64,000 nt of DNA from Cephalopachus bancanus (GCA_027257055.1 JAPVLO010000008.1:18166001-18230000), one strand, 5' to 3'; positions 23,163 to 35,510 are shown, numbered from the stretch's first letter. Notes: generated by a model not told the origin, from the letters alone. Numbers and translations: made by a program.

Positions 23163-24140
23163 GGAAAACTGGCTGACCACATGCAGAAGATTGAAACAGG
23201 ACCCCTACTTATCACCATACACAAAAATCAACTCTAAATGGATCAAAGACCTAAACATAAAACCTGAAACTGTAATAATCTTAGAAAACACAGGAGACAC
23301 CCTTGTGGGAATCGGAATCAAAACCCCAGATGTCCATGCCATAAGAGATAAGATAGACAAGCGGGACTCATTAAATGGAAAAGCTTCTGCAAAGCAAAGC
23401 AAACCATTAAGAGAGCAGGGAGACAGCCCACAGAATGGGAAAAAATATTTGCCAACTGTATATCTGACAAAGGCCTAACATCCAGGATCTACAAGGAACT
23501 CAAACATGCTGAAAGAAAAAAAAAAACATTAAAAAATTGGACAAAATACATGAATAGACACTTCTTAAAAGAAGATATATGGGCAGCCAACAGACACATG
23601 AAAAAGTGCCCAGCCTCACTAATCAACAGAAAAATGCAGTTCAAAACTACACCTAACCCCGGCAAGAATGGCGATCATTAATAAAACAAACAACAACAGA
23701 TGCTGGGGGGGATGCTGAGAAAAGCAAATGCTTCTACTCTGCACTGCTGGTGGGAATGCAAACTTGTTCAACCTCTATGGAAAACAGTGTAGTGATCTCT
23801 AAAATAACTAGAAATTGATCTTTCATATGACCGAGCAATCCCCTACGGGAATATACCCAGAGGAACTCAAATCATTCAACAAAAAGATACCTGCACATGC
23901 ATGATTATTGCAGCACTGTTCACAATAGCAAAAACATGGAACCAACCATGCTGCCCATCGAAACTGGACTGGATAAAAAAGATGTACATATACATGATGG
24001 AATATTATGCAGCCATAAAGAAGGACAAACACATGGACTTCGTAGCAACTTGGATGGATTCAGAGTCTATCATACTCAGGGATCTATCACAGAAACAAAG
24101 AACTGAGTACCATATGTTCTCACTCATAAGCAGACACTGA
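23163..24140 (+). pseudogene. L1 ORF2 C-terminal remnant
   Basis: Carboxy-terminal part of the L1 ORF2 protein, downstream of the endonuclease and reverse-transcriptase core. The region 23149-23478 reads in one frame ([15 protein letters not shown]). The end 23901-24140 reads in another (IIAALFTIAKTWNQP, WIKKMYIYMMEYYAAIKK). No catalytic region is present, so it is not a functional gene. Confidence 0.9.
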
Positions 24141-24349
24141 ACATTTACCATAATACTATAAGAAAGGGATTGGCAGTAGTCAGAAACTGCTGGTGGGGCT
24201 GGGGGGGCTGGGGGGGGAGACGATACAACAGCAACATCAGTAAGGGTACCTGCTCTCAAACCAGGCAAAATGGAGACCAAAGGGAGGCCCAAACTTTACT
24301 TGTACATGACCACTTGTATACCTAATCCTGAATTATACCCCACATCTTT

Positions 24350-24639
24350 TTTTTTTTTTTTTTTTTGAGTCGGAGTCTCACTCTGTCACTCAGACTGGAG
24401 TGCAGTGGCCGTTCCCGGCCACCGCAGCCTCAACCTGCTGGGCTCCGGCAATCATTCCGCCTCAGCCTTCCAAGTAGCCGGAATTACAGGCATGCGCTAC
24501 CACGCCCGGCTGATTTTTTTATTTATTGTATTGATGAGGTCTCACTGCCCAGGTGGGTCTCGAACCCGCGGGCTCAGGCAATCCACTCACCTCAGCCTCC
24601 CAAAGGCGCGGGATTACAGGCTGAGCCACCGAGCCCGGC
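24350..24639 (-). mobile_element. Alu-type dimeric SINE, young subtype, inside an L1
   Basis: Minus-oriented dimer inserted into the 3' UTR of a plus-oriented L1. A perfect 14-bp target-site duplication TACCCCACATCTTT flanks it (24336-24349 and 24640-24653). It lacks the CCAAGTTG block and retains many CpGs. It is among the youngest-looking insertions in the window. Confidence 0.95.
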
Positions 24640-24709
24640 TACCCCACATCTTTAAAATAAAAAAAAAAACCAAACAAAACAAAAACAGAAACAATGTGAA
24701 GCAGTAGAG

Positions 24710-25287
24710 GGATACCAGATCCGTTTAAGCAAGTTGTTATGACCTATCCTTCTATATACATGTGTGACATATAGACACGTGTGTGTACACAGACATTCAT
24801 AGGAAAAGGCTTGAGTCTCTTGGCCCATGGCTTGCATATGTTTGTTTTATGTCACCTTTGTCTCACCTTATCTCTACTTGCTTGATCAGACCAACCACTC
24901 ATTGTCATTATCGTCTATCCTGGAGACACCCTCCTTCTTGATTCTTTAACTTCCCCTTATGAGAGTTGTTTTGAAAGAGGCATTTTTCTGAGTGTTTGAA
25001 GACTTTACCACACATCTATTGCCTTGAAATTTACTTTTGGAGATCACCTTGGGTGATCTTTATGAAGTCTTTCAGACCTGTATGTTTACTATTCTTGCTT
25101 GGGGCTTAGGCTGGAGTGGGGCATGGTGGGTGGGAAAACTTTTTCTCCATACAGGAACACGAAGCCCATAGTGTCATCATGATGGTTTTTCATGGTATGC
25201 CCCTCCAGCCTCTGCTGTAAGGGAGAGGTTCTATGTTGCCAGCTTCTCTCTCTCAACTTGGTTTTCACACCCAGTGAATGCATGGAG

Positions 25288-25288
<1 letters not shown>
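24710..25288. other. No gene seen; unassigned
   Basis: Unique-looking sequence with no supported feature. Confidence 0.3.
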
Positions 25289-25289
<1 letters not shown>

Positions 25290-25337
<48 letters not shown>

Positions 25338-25342
25338 GTATG
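25290..25342. repeat. (TG)n microsatellite
   Basis: About 18 TG units followed by TGTATG variants. Frames read through here (poly-Thr/His or Cys/Val) are artefacts. Confidence 0.98.
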
Positions 25343-27544
25343 TCCGGAAGCATAAAGAGACAGATGGTTCTGAAGGCTGGCACAGAGTGGGAGCTTCCTG
25401 CTGAACAGATGTCCCTCTCGGGGTAATGCAGGCTGCCCAAGAAACCTATGTTTTCTGGCACCTGCACCCATTGCTAAGGATGTTTCTACCCTCTGAATAG
25501 GCAGCCAGTGCCTCAAGTAGACTGAGGGAAGACAGGCCAGTCAGAAACCATGAACAAATACAAAGACATTTGTTTGGCTTGGATGGTGGTAAAAGTTCAG
25601 AATTGTTGCTTTTTGTTGGTTTGTTTTGGTCCAAAGGTTTAGTACCCTATGCTAGGAGACCACTTGGTCCATTAGCTCTAAGCAGCACTCACTTGGTATA
25701 GATATAAAAAACTCTACTAGGTTTTTTGGGAAATTTCAAAGTTGAGTAGAAAATCTATCTTGCCCACAAGGAACTGGCGATTCAATCAATTTTGCCAATA
25801 CCAAAAATTTAGAGAGAATGAGACTAAAATAAACAAAACTTGGTACAAAATTAGGAACATAATATAATAATTATGTTTTAATTTTAAACATAATTTAAGA
25901 AATGGTTTACTATTAGTGGATTTAGATGCGAAGTTGAAAAATGTTGGGGAAATGTTTTTTCTCTAATGGGGCTTGGGTATTGGAGTTGTGGTGGAGGATG
26001 AGTCATTTCATGTGGGCGTGCAAGTTTGTGTTTTGGGTCCTCATAAAAAAAATGCAGAATGAACTTTTATTCACTTAGTATTTTACAAATAAGTCTCCAA
26101 CCAAGAGGGGCCTCACTGGCTCTCTCTCTTCCCCTTCCCTTCCTACTACAATTTTAGGAGCCCTTTGGGCAGTAGCTATATCTGTAGTTAAAGGGAATAC
26201 AGGGGAAAGAAAAAAAAAACTTGCCTTTCTGAATGTACAAAAATATGGAAGGGAAAAAAATATCCAAAATAGTATTTGGAAACAAGCAATTTTATGAAAA
26301 TAGCAAAAATGCTTCTTATTAAGCTAGTCCTGTTTGGGATGCAGGACTGAAAACATTTCTCAATAACTTTATTGTGATCCTGACTATGTGGGTTTTTGTT
26401 CCATGGGTGAAGACCCAGGTTATCACATACTGTCGTTTGCCACATTTTTCAGTGGGATCAGGGATTTAGCTGCAATATGGACTCATTGGTAAAAAAGCAT
26501 TTGTTAACACCTACTGCTGTTGTTGTTTTACAAGCCAGTTAAGAACGATGACTGAACAGGTTCTAACAATTATGCAGTTCCTCTTCCTGATGTGCATAGA
26601 GCTATGAATCTTAGGTCAAATTAACTTTTTTTGTAGATATTTTTTCACCTACTGGGGAACTTGCGAAGTTTCCTGATTCACAGTTGTTGGATCTGGAACA
26701 TAATGACTGAGGGAGAGTGGAAAGTAATTAGGTTCCTTCCAATTATGATGAGGCTATCAAGGATTCAGTTTTTTATAGCCCACTATATATAGTTCAAGAA
26801 ATGCAATGCCTCTTATAATCTCACACTGGCAAACTTGGGGTAGACAGGAAAGGTTTAAAATTTTGCACTTATCAGTTGAGAAAACTCAGAGATCATAAGT
26901 TCACCTGGTTAACAGATAACAAACTTCCTTGCAAACCCAAGTTTTTTGATCTTAAGTTCAGTGCTATTTTCATGAAGCACATTAGCTCTCAAAACTCATA
27001 TTTTCTCTTCTGAAATGTTTTGATATTGAATATCAGAAATTTTAAATCATCTTTTTATGACAAAGTTAGCTGAGATAATATTAATCACATACCCGATGAG
27101 AAAACGAAGGCATAAGGAAATTTGGCTACTCAAGGCTATAAAATAAAATTAGATATAGTGCACCAAGAGACTTATGACCTGAGACCCTTTCTACCACACA
27201 TTGCAATTGTTTGCCTCTGTATGCAACTTCCCTCAGGGTTGGAACACTACTACTGCTTTGGTAATGCTGAAAAAATACAGGAAAAGGGGATTTGTATGTA
27301 AGACCCCAACACTGATTCTGTAGCATCATGGAATTTCCACTTTCCAGTTTTTCTTCCTTGGAGGTTAATGGTTTATTGTCTTCTACACAGAGAAATTAGG
27401 AAGACATACTGATAAGTAAATTGTATGCTTTTTAAAGTATTTTGTTCAAAAGGAAAAAACTCAGGGTTATTGCATATGGCCAGTTATAAAAGTTTTTTTT
27501 TCCCCCTGTTGCTGTTGTTATTGTTTGTTTTTAAGAGATCACTT
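25343..27544. other. No gene seen; unassigned
   Basis: About 2.2 kb of AT-rich sequence. No confident repeat family and no frame above 85 codons. Confidence 0.35.
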
Positions 27545-27665
27545 TAGTTCATTATTTTCTTTTTACTGGTGAGGAAAGAGGCTGAGAGAGATTAAAAGAC
27601 TCATCAACATCACAAAGCAAGTGAGAATAAGGAGAAGGGACAGAATTTAGGCCTTCGGATCTTTT
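27545..27665 (+). repeat. MIR fragment
   Basis: 'ttactggtgaggaaagaggctgagagagattaaaagactc' then 'cacaaagcaagtgagaa' follow the central and 3' MIR text. Confidence 0.5.
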
Positions 27666-29790
27666 GTTCCATTCACTTTTTCTCTATTTTATCTTTTATG
27701 CATGTTGGAATTGAAACTATTATTTATCAAAGTTTCCTACTGTTTTGCAAGATCTTATGAGATTCCCACTCCAAAATTTCTTTCCTTAATTTTGCATATC
27801 CAGGGCTTTTATATCAATAGCCTATTATGTTGTATAGTAAGAAAAAAATTAGACTGATAGAGAATATTAATTTATCCTCTTGCTTTCTGATTGGTCACTT
27901 GGGAGATCTGAGATATGCCCTGCATCTCTGTGTTTCCTTCTCTTGTTCCTCCTAAGTTGTGGCTCCTCATCAAACCCAGACTTTGATCCTTTGCATATCC
28001 AGAATGCTTTACTCCAAAATCCTTAAATCAATCGACTCAAATGTTAACCTGAACAACAGCAATTATCAGTTGAGTTAAACAACCATACTGAGTTATCAGG
28101 AATGATCATGTTATAGATTAAATAGGGAGGAAAGATATACACAGATATTCTCTGAGAGATAGCTGAGCTATGTTCACAACACTGCTTTATATTGTCTTAG
28201 TGTGAAACCACTTCAGTATTAAGCAGTACATGTTGGCACGTGTTGGGAGAAAGATACCAAAAGCTTAACTATTGGATAGAAAAGCCCTTATAAGAAATAT
28301 TCTTGAAGCAACTGGCATAAGCTAATAAAAATATAATAATTATAGACAATACACCAAGTAGGTGCTGATTGTGTGGTATGAGGATTAGAGATCAAAACTG
28401 CTTTATATTCCATATAAAATGCCAATGTAGAATGGAAAACAATAAAATTTCAACTGACTATAATTAATATTTATGCTGTGCTTTCCACTCAAGATCCTGA
28501 AAAGTACAAGCAAGTCATCATTATCATCTTTGTGTGGCAATGAACTATAAGGGTTGGCATATGTTTGTTTAAAAAAGAGTTATGCTTATTAATGTTGGTA
28601 TCATACTATTTAGAAACTTTATTATTTACACAGCTATAATGTGACCATTTATTCTGTTCTGCCATCAAGCCATTGAAAACTCCACCCAATGACTGTGAGC
28701 ATTGTTGTATTCATGACTGGCTTTGGGAGGCTGCACTTAATCCTTGGAGGTAACTTCTACCTGCTCTGTACTTCAGACCTCACCAGCCTATGGATGCAAA
28801 ATGAATTGCATCAAGGGAATTCAAATTTTCTTGGCTTGCATACCTGTTGAGGTCTCTGCACCACCTCCCTGCCCCCAACAGTCTTTTCCCAGTTGTTTGG
28901 GGGTTGTCAGGGGTGTCTCGTATGTGTGCCCCATATGAGATCATGAAACAGTTCTCTCCTGCTTTTCCTCTCTGACTCCTTCTTTCCATGATGTCCAAGG
29001 TGCTTGGAAACACTAGATACCAGTGCCTCCTTCGTCCTTGCTGAGGTGGCTGGTATCCTCTTCAGCAACATTGCTTCCCCAGCCAGGTGTGGATTTCTGG
29101 TGTGGTCCTTTGGGTATCACTAAACTGAAGCCATGTTTTTTTTTGCATAAACAGGGAGTCTTCCTCTCTCCCACTTGCTCATCCCAGGGTATCCTACAGC
29201 CTCTGACTACTGTTCCTCTTTCTCTTCCCACTGGGCTCAGGCCTGGCACATGGTACCCCACTGGGGAACAAGTCCTTCTCTTTATACTCATCCCTGACCC
29301 CAAGATCTTTTTTTAGGCCATGCTGATCAGCTCATGGAAACAGACACCTTTAGACTGTCTCCTTGCCACATCTCAAGACTAACCCAGATAGGTCAGGAAT
29401 CAGCAAGGAACCCTATAATACATTACCAGTCATAAAAACAGTAGCTTTGTGTCTGTAAGTAGAAACACTGTGATTCACGTGGCAGTGGGCTGAGGCAGAA
29501 CTGTGAACTGGAATTTACGGACTTTGTCGACGGAAAAGGAAGCAGGCTGGTCTGTATGATATTTGGGCCTAGTGGAAAAATAAACCACCATTTATTGAGT
29601 AGTTCTAGGCCATGTGTTTATTATTTACTGGTTTTATACATGCACAGACATACATATATTCATAGATGTGTGTGTTTACACACATACACAGACATACTCA
29701 CACTTCATTGAATTCTCCAACCCTCTAACAGAGGTCATTTTCTCTTAAACCAAAACAGGAAATGGAAAGCCAACAGAGGAATGGAAGGGA
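27666..29790. other. No gene seen; unassigned
   Basis: Unassigned. Frames of 96-97 codons on opposite strands at 29013-29316 overlap each other and show no domain. A weak MIR-like trace lies around 29585-29760. Confidence 0.35.
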
Positions 29791-29985
29791 GCTATTATTT
29801 ACTGAGTGTCTGCTTTGTATAGGCATTGTGGAGGTGCACTGCATATGTTGTTTTGCTTTATTCTCACAATGCCTTCATGCCATTTTCATGTTGCAGGTAG
29901 AGAAGTGAAGTCAAAAATAATGTAATGTGTTGATGACCATGGAACTAGTAGCTGATGAATCTGAGATTCTGATCCTAGTTTGTTT
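29790..29985 (+). repeat. MIR SINE, diverged
   Basis: 'gctattatttactgagtgtctgctttgtataggcattgtg', 'tctcacaatgcc', 'gatgaatctgagattctgatcc'. Confidence 0.55.
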
Positions 29986-29989
29986 GAGT

Positions 29990-31035
29990 TCAAAGCCCTA
30001 GCTCTTTCCTTTGTAAAGCAAAAGAGCCTCAGAGACTCCGCCTAACTCTGTCCCTACCACCCCATCTCAGTTTTTGCCTCAGAGTTCCTAAACCTCATTT
30101 GTTTAATCAGAACCAGGGCTCTGAATTTGACCATTGCTCAGATTTTTTTCTGTGGAGTTGTTGAATGTGGTGATCAGATGCTATGGTGTAATAGGCTTTT
30201 GAGGGCTATTGAATATCATTTTCTATAGGAAATTACATGTCACATTCTAAAATTAAGTGGCTTACAAATAAACTTGGAATATGTACTACATATTCAAATG
30301 CAATGAAGTATATGTAATGAATAAACTTTGAAAATTTGTAAGTTGGACATTTACAGCATTAAAATAGATGAATGTGTTAAAAATAAAAATGTTTCTGTCA
30401 GTGTTCATAACTGTCTTTACTGGTCAAGTGAGAGGATTGGGGACCTGGAAGCCTCACTCGATATCTGGAGGCAGTTTTGAGTTGCTGGTAAAAACTATGC
30501 AGGAGGCTTCTCCAAGGGAGGAAAACACTGTAGTGGTTTAAACACGAAATAAATACCACTGTAGGATCACAATGTTGTATTGAATTTTTAAGTACAATTA
30601 TAATTTAAATTTATTGTTTCCTATATCTTGTTGCTCTATGTGAATTTCCAGCAGAAGATAATTTCATTTTGAAGCTGAATTAAGTTCCATGGTCAGACTC
30701 ACCAAAGCAGATAATTTCTCTTTACATGTAGTAGAATTCAAGCAAATTTGTATTAATTTCAGTTGTGAAAAGCTTTTCTCATAGTTGCCGTTGCAATATA
30801 ATATTAATAATTCTCAAAATCAATCCCATACTGAGGGTTATTCTTATTATTTTTAAAAATCTAACACTGACAGAATTGGGAGCTTGGTTTAGCCATCCCT
30901 TCTTCTGGGAAGTCTTATTTAGTCCCCTTCCATCAAGCCACTGGTTTAGGTGTCATCTTGTGGCGCTCCCTTGGGGCCCTGCACTAATGCCCATGTCTCC
31001 CATACCACATATGGTCATAGTTGCTTTTCTATTCA
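29990..31035. other. No gene seen; unassigned
   Basis: AT-rich. A 118-codon frame at 30765-31121 runs into the L2 fragment that follows and is not credible. Confidence 0.35.
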
Positions 31036-31170
31036 TCTGCATCACCAGACTACAAGCCCCTTCTGGAAAGGAAGGACCGCTTTGGACTCATCCCCTTCCC
31101 TTTTCCTGGCACAGTGCCTAGGTCTCAATAAGTCGTTATTGAACAATTGATTCAGTGAATGAATAAATTG
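31035..31170 (+). repeat. L2 LINE 3' end
   Basis: 'ccccttctggaaaggaaggacc', 'cctggcacagtgcctaggtctcaataagt', 'ttcagtgaatgaataaattg': the standard order of the L2 terminus. Confidence 0.65.
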
Positions 31171-31508
31171 TTCCCATGTTTTTCTAATTGAGGAACGAAA
31201 TGTGAGTCTTGGACAAGATAGGTAACTTGCATATGATGACATGAGTAATATGTGATGAAGAAGGCAGGATAAAATGCCTGCCCAGGAGAAGGCCGAAGAT
31301 GTAGACACTTGGTCACAGGGGTTATTATAGCCAGGGAGAGGAAGAGACAGTTAACCAATCAGCAGCCAACTATGGCTCTAGTGAGTGACATCATGAGGTC
31401 TCATTAAAGGGAAATAAGAACAGTGAGTTCTTTCTGGGTTAGCAGAGACCCTGAAGTGTAAGGATGTATAAAATATTTGGAAAGCTACTTGGCTGAAGCC
31501 AAAATCTA

Positions 31509-31511
<3 letters not shown>

Positions 31512-31563
<52 letters not shown>
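31512..31563. repeat. (AC)n microsatellite
   Basis: About 26 uninterrupted AC units that run directly into the left terminus of the mariner-like element. Confidence 0.98.
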
Positions 31564-31565
<2 letters not shown>

Positions 31566-31788
31566 GATGCCAAAAAATGTATACACATTTTAAGTGATGT
31601 TACCTATGTATTACTTTTACTTCACCGTAATCAGAAGTATCTGGTGGTAACCACTTTGAGCACCTCTTGTAATTGCAGAAGTTAAATGTGACTTGTATTC
31701 ATCTTTTGTTGTTGGTGTATATTAAGTATTGCAATTTTAATACAGATTTTTTTTCATAGAATGTGTATACTTTTTTTGGCACCCTCTG
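31561..31788. mobile_element. Mariner-like MITE (short non-autonomous DNA transposon)
   Basis: Two terminal inverted repeats of about 31 bp bound a 228-bp unit. The left reads CACGGGATGCCAAAAAATG, then TATACACATTTTA. The right (reverse complement of 31757-31788) reads CAGAGGGTGCCAAAAAAAG, then TATACACATTCTA. They differ at about five positions. A TA dinucleotide follows the right end (31789-31790), as expected for Tc1/mariner target duplication. The left flank is now CA, inside the (AC)n tract. No transposase frame is present. A non-autonomous mariner relative is the best reading. Confidence 0.75.
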
Positions 31789-31799
31789 TATATATAAAA

Positions 31800-32450
31800 G
31801 AGCTGAATGGAAGAAGAAAAATCAGATGAAAATTTAAAGTTAGGGTATACATGTAGATATGTAATAAATAATGTATGTATGTAATTTATAAAACTTAATA
31901 TGCATATTTATAGAAATGTTCTTGGTTTGATGATGGAAAAAGAATTGAAAACATGAAACCGGCCAGAGCTTACAGCAGCAGCACGCATTTATTGAGTATG
32001 TCTACTGGCACTGGAATTGTTACTGGGTTGAGGGGAAGATCCTGAAATTAGTGCCATTCTGTCACTGATCTTGAGGAGTTTTTAGCCAGAGGAGGAAGAT
32101 GTGACCTGAACACAAGTGAAAATAAAGCCAAGTGAGAAAAACATCGCAAGTTCATAATAATCAAATTAAAAACTAATTTATAGAGGCCCAAATGTTGAAG
32201 CAACTATGCAGTTAAAAACATGTAAAAGTTGATCCTTGAAGGATAGGCAGAATTCCAACAGGTAAAGATGGCATCGAGAGAAGGCAGGTAAGGCAAAGTT
32301 ACTTTATTAGTTGTTAGGATTGTATGCATCATATGGACACATTTAAAAGTGATTTACAGCTGTTGGTATCATTATTACTTTATCAGCCATGGCTCTGGCT
32401 GGAAACCAAGGCAGGCCCAAGGATTTAACTCAGGGTCATTGATAAAGGTG
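31800..32450. other. No gene seen; unassigned
   Basis: Unique-looking AT-rich sequence with no supported feature. Confidence 0.3.
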
Positions 32451-32479
32451 TTTTGGTTTGTTTTTTTCCCACTAGAGGT

Positions 32480-32870
32480 GTTTGGGCAGAGCAAACAGGA
32501 TCAAAAGGCATGTGAGGCACCCAGGGACTGGCAACAGTAGGAAGTTGTTACCACTTGGGTCTGACCTGGCAGGGGAGAGGGTGGAGTCTTGGTGGGGGTG
32601 GGCAGTGCTGGAAATGGGTCATTACTGTATGAGTGAAGCTATGTCACCTGTTACTGTCAGTCCCATAGTGAGCTGAGGCTGGTCCATCACTGCTTCATCT
32701 ACCTCAACTTTCTCTTTCTTCTCTCTGATCTTCTAATGGTGCCTCCAACAGAAATTCAACAGGAAGTCAGAGGTTCAGAGAACCAGAGTAACTAACGACA
32801 ATCCATAGTGTAACCCTTGGGGCACAGAGAAGGCTGAAGGATGAATTTCAGTTGGCAGAGGATAACCAAC
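32480..32870. repeat. Probable interspersed repeat, family unassigned
   Basis: Text such as 'cacccagggactggcaacagtaggaag', 'gtgcctccaacag', 'aacaggaagtcagagg' and 'ttggggcacagagaaggctg' resembles an old mammalian repeat that also seems to underlie 48830-49260. I cannot name it. Confidence 0.35.
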
Positions 32871-33576
32871 GTAGATACATAACATTTTCTACTGGTTCCA
32901 GCTTTCTACTGGGAGTTTATTATAAAACTATCTGCTTTAGAGAAGAATTCAGCAAAAGACAACTTTATACTGAATATCATTCAGTGGGATTTTCTTACTG
33001 ATTAGAAATATATTCCTTTAAGTCTACTTTGTATGTTTCTGAGGCTATAACATTGTTCTTCGGGGGAAAAATATATGTAGTGGTGCTCAAATAAGTTGGT
33101 TTTATTAGGGAAGGGGATATTTTATTATCCAAGACCCTACCTCTTCACTTCATCTGTGTACTTTGCAGAAGTAGAGCTTGAGATAACAAAGCTCTGTGAG
33201 GAGACTGCAGCTGGAGACATCTTCTTGCTGTCCAAGTTCTTTATTTTCCCCTTAGGCCTGAATTTCATTTTCTTTTCAAGCCGTTTTAGAAGTTCCTGAT
33301 CTCTGTAATGTCTTCCACTGCTCTTGAGGATCAGACTTTCTAGAAAAGGGAGGCAGGGGCAAGATGAGCTCAGCTGGGTGGGCCTTCATCCTGTGCTGAT
33401 TTCCAAGCACTGCTGGGAATAAAGCTTTGGATTGCACATCACATTTGCATCTCTCTGTTTACTTTTCCTAATTTCCTCAAGAACCCTTGATTTGTCAAGA
33501 GCTGGTTGTTTTTTTAGCAAGGATTTCCTGATAAACAATTTTAAGATCCTTCTTTTTAAAAATACCACTCTGCTCC
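32871..33576. other. No gene seen; unassigned
   Basis: Frames up to 67 codons only; nothing supported. Confidence 0.3.
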
Positions 33577-33613
33577 ATAAATAAATAAATATACGAATGA
33601 ATAAATAAATAAA
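33577..33613. repeat. (AAAT)n simple repeat
   Basis: Imperfect ATAA tetranucleotide repeat with a short interruption near 33591-33600. Confidence 0.9.
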
Positions 33614-34054
33614 GGAAATATCTAGGAGCTTAATCCTAGTTCATGCAAGCACGTTTTCTTTCACGCACAGCTGGTTGACGGCACAGACTCAATAGAATTT
33701 AAGTAGTTCTGACTCATGCTCCTTTAACAGTGTTGACATTAGTGACATAAGTTTGGAGTTTGTCTTGAACAGAAACATTTCTTCCGAGTTTTTGTTTTTT
33801 CTTTTTTGAAAACAGAAACACATATAAATGTTACCATTTTCACCTCAAAAACTCTATTCCCTATCTCCCTCCCCTGTGTTAGTTTCCTAGGGCTGCTGAA
33901 GCAAACCAGGAGACTTAAACAGTAGAAGTTTATTGACTCACAGTTATGGAGACCAGAAACCCCAAATCAAGGTACTGGTGGGGCAGGTGGGGCCAGTCAC
34001 CTTTGATGGTTCTGGGGAAGAATCCTTTCTTGCCTCCTCCTAGCTTCTGGTAGC

Positions 34055-35242
34055 TTTTTAAAAAAAATATTTTTAATTTTAAAGAAGTGGGGTACAATTC
34101 AGGGTTAGATATACAAATGTTCATTATGCAGGTACCCTTGTTAATGAAGTGTGTCTCTCCCCCACGGCAGATTCCCACTACTGCCAATCCTGTCCCTCCC
34201 CCAGCCCCCAGCAGTTTCCCTCTACTGCCAAACCTTTTCTTATAGTATTATGATAACTGATCAAGATCCGCTTATGAGTGAGAACATGTGATACTCAGTT
34301 TTTTGTTTCTGTGATAGGTCACTCATTATTATAGTCTCTAAGTCCATCCAAGTTGCTGTGAAGTTCATAATTTTGTCCTACTTTATGACTACATAATATT
34401 CCATCATGTATATGGACCATAATTTTTTAATCCAGTCCTGTTTTGATGGGTAGCATGGTTGGTTCCATGTTTTTGCTATTGTGAACAATGTTGCATTAGA
34501 CATACATGTGCAGGTATCTTTTTCATAGAGTGATTTGTGTTCCTCCAGGTATATTCCCAGTAGGGGGATTGTGGGGTCATATGAAAGGTCAACTTTTAGA
34601 TCTTTTAGGAATGTCACACTGTTTTCCATAGAGGTTGTATTAGTTTACGCTCCCATCAACAGTGTAGAAGTGTTTCCTTTTCCCCACATCCTCTCCATCT
34701 GTTATTTTTTGAGTTATTGATGATGGCCATCCTGACTGGTGTTAGGTGGTGTCTCTATGTGGGTTTTTTTTGTTTTTTGTTTTGAGTTGGAGTCTCACTC
34801 TGTCTCCCAGATTGGAGTGCAGTGGCCGCTCCCGGCCACCGCAGCCTTGACCTGCTGGGCTCTGGTGATCCTTCCGCCTCAGCCTTCCGAGTAGCCGGAA
34901 TTACAGGCGCGCGCTACCATGCCCGGCTAATTTTTTGATTTATTGTAGAGATGAGGTCTCGCCTGCTCAGGCGGGTCTTGAACCCGCGGGCTCAGGCAAT
35001 CCACTCACTCACCTATAGCCTCCCAAAGGCGTGGGATTACAGGCTGAGCCACCGAGCCCGGCTTCAGTGTGGTTTTAATTTGCTCTTCTTTGATGACTAG
35101 TGAGGATAAGCAATTTCTCATGTATCTGTTGACTGTTTGGATGTCTTCTTTTGAGAAGTGTCTATACGTATATTTTGCCCACTTTGTAACGAGGCTGTTT
35201 GTTTTTTTCTTCTTGGCATGTTTGAGTTCCTTGTAGATCCTA
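34055..35242 (-). mobile_element. 5'-truncated L1 with an Alu inside
   Basis: Minus-oriented L1 3' end with the T-rich tail at left. The 3' UTR ('gggtacaattcagggttag') is followed by ORF2 C-terminal text (minus-strand LFTIAKTWNQP and YDPTIPLLGIYLEE). The body is split by an Alu at 34769-35063. The left end of the L1 3' UTR shows a doubled '...ctactgcca' unit, as in the L1 at 57826. No clear target-site duplication. Confidence 0.88.
34769..35063 (-). mobile_element. Alu-type dimeric SINE, young subtype
   Basis: Minus-oriented dimer inside the L1. The target-site duplication is imperfect (34754-34768 against about 35064-35076, around 'cagtgtggtttt'). Right arm CpGs are well kept. The left arm reads 'ctcgcctgctcagg', a variant of the deletion subtype. 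Confidence 0.9.
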
Positions 35243-35317
35243 ACAACCCTCATATTCATTGGCTTTCTCTCTGTGTCCTCTCCCCATCCTCTCTTCTTGG
35301 CTTTTTCTTCTGTTTTC

Positions 35318-35370
35318 GCTCTCTTCCTCCTCCTCCTTTTCTTCTCCCTCCTCCTTCTTCTCCTCTTACA
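35318..35370. repeat. Polypyrimidine tract
   Basis: Almost pure C/T run, probably the degenerate reverse-complement A-tail of the Alu monomer to its right. An Arg/Lys-rich frame on the minus strand here is an artefact. Confidence 0.9.
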
Positions 35371-35510
35371 AGGTCTCACTCTGTTGCCCAGGCTGGAGTG
35401 TAGTAGAGCCATCATAGTCACTGAAACCTCAAACTTCGGGTCTTAAGCATTCTTCCTGCCTTAGCCTCCCAAAGTACTGAGATTACAAGCATGAACCACT
35501 GAGCTTGGCC
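35371..35510 (-). mobile_element. Free left Alu monomer (FLAM-like)
   Basis: A single 140-bp 7SL-like arm, minus-oriented, from 'aggtctcactctgttgcccagg' to 'ccactgagcttggcc'. No right arm. This matches the fossil left monomers that preceded dimeric Alu, and it is strongly diverged. Confidence 0.8.

Larger units (their letters stand above)
23163..24688 (+). mobile_element. 5'-truncated L1 with an Alu in its 3' UTR
   Basis: L1 3' end in plus orientation. A 19-bp imperfect target-site duplication (23144-23162 and 24689-24707, 2 mismatches) gives exact edges. The start corresponds to late ORF2 (translated WIKDLN near 23250). Further C-terminal ORF2 text such as WEKIFANC and LFTIAKTWNQP follows in other frames, so at least one frameshift and several stops break it. 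The ORF2 stop is near 24140. The 3' UTR has a G-rich run at 24193-24218, is interrupted by an Alu, and ends in an A-rich tail. Confidence 0.93.

Noticed and set aside
25290..25342. Regularly spaced short repeats that might suggest a CRISPR-like array
   Set aside because: Plain (TG)n microsatellite; no repeat-spacer structure, and the genome is a mammalian nuclear one.
29013..29316. Opposite-strand 96- and 97-codon frames
   Set aside because: Mirror-image open frames on both strands of the same DNA are a composition effect, not evidence of a gene.
35005..35421. 138-codon minus-strand frame with an Arg/Lys-rich stretch
   Set aside because: It runs through an Alu, an L1 remnant and the polypyrimidine tract of an Alu monomer. 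The basic stretch is the translated CTC/TTC repeat.
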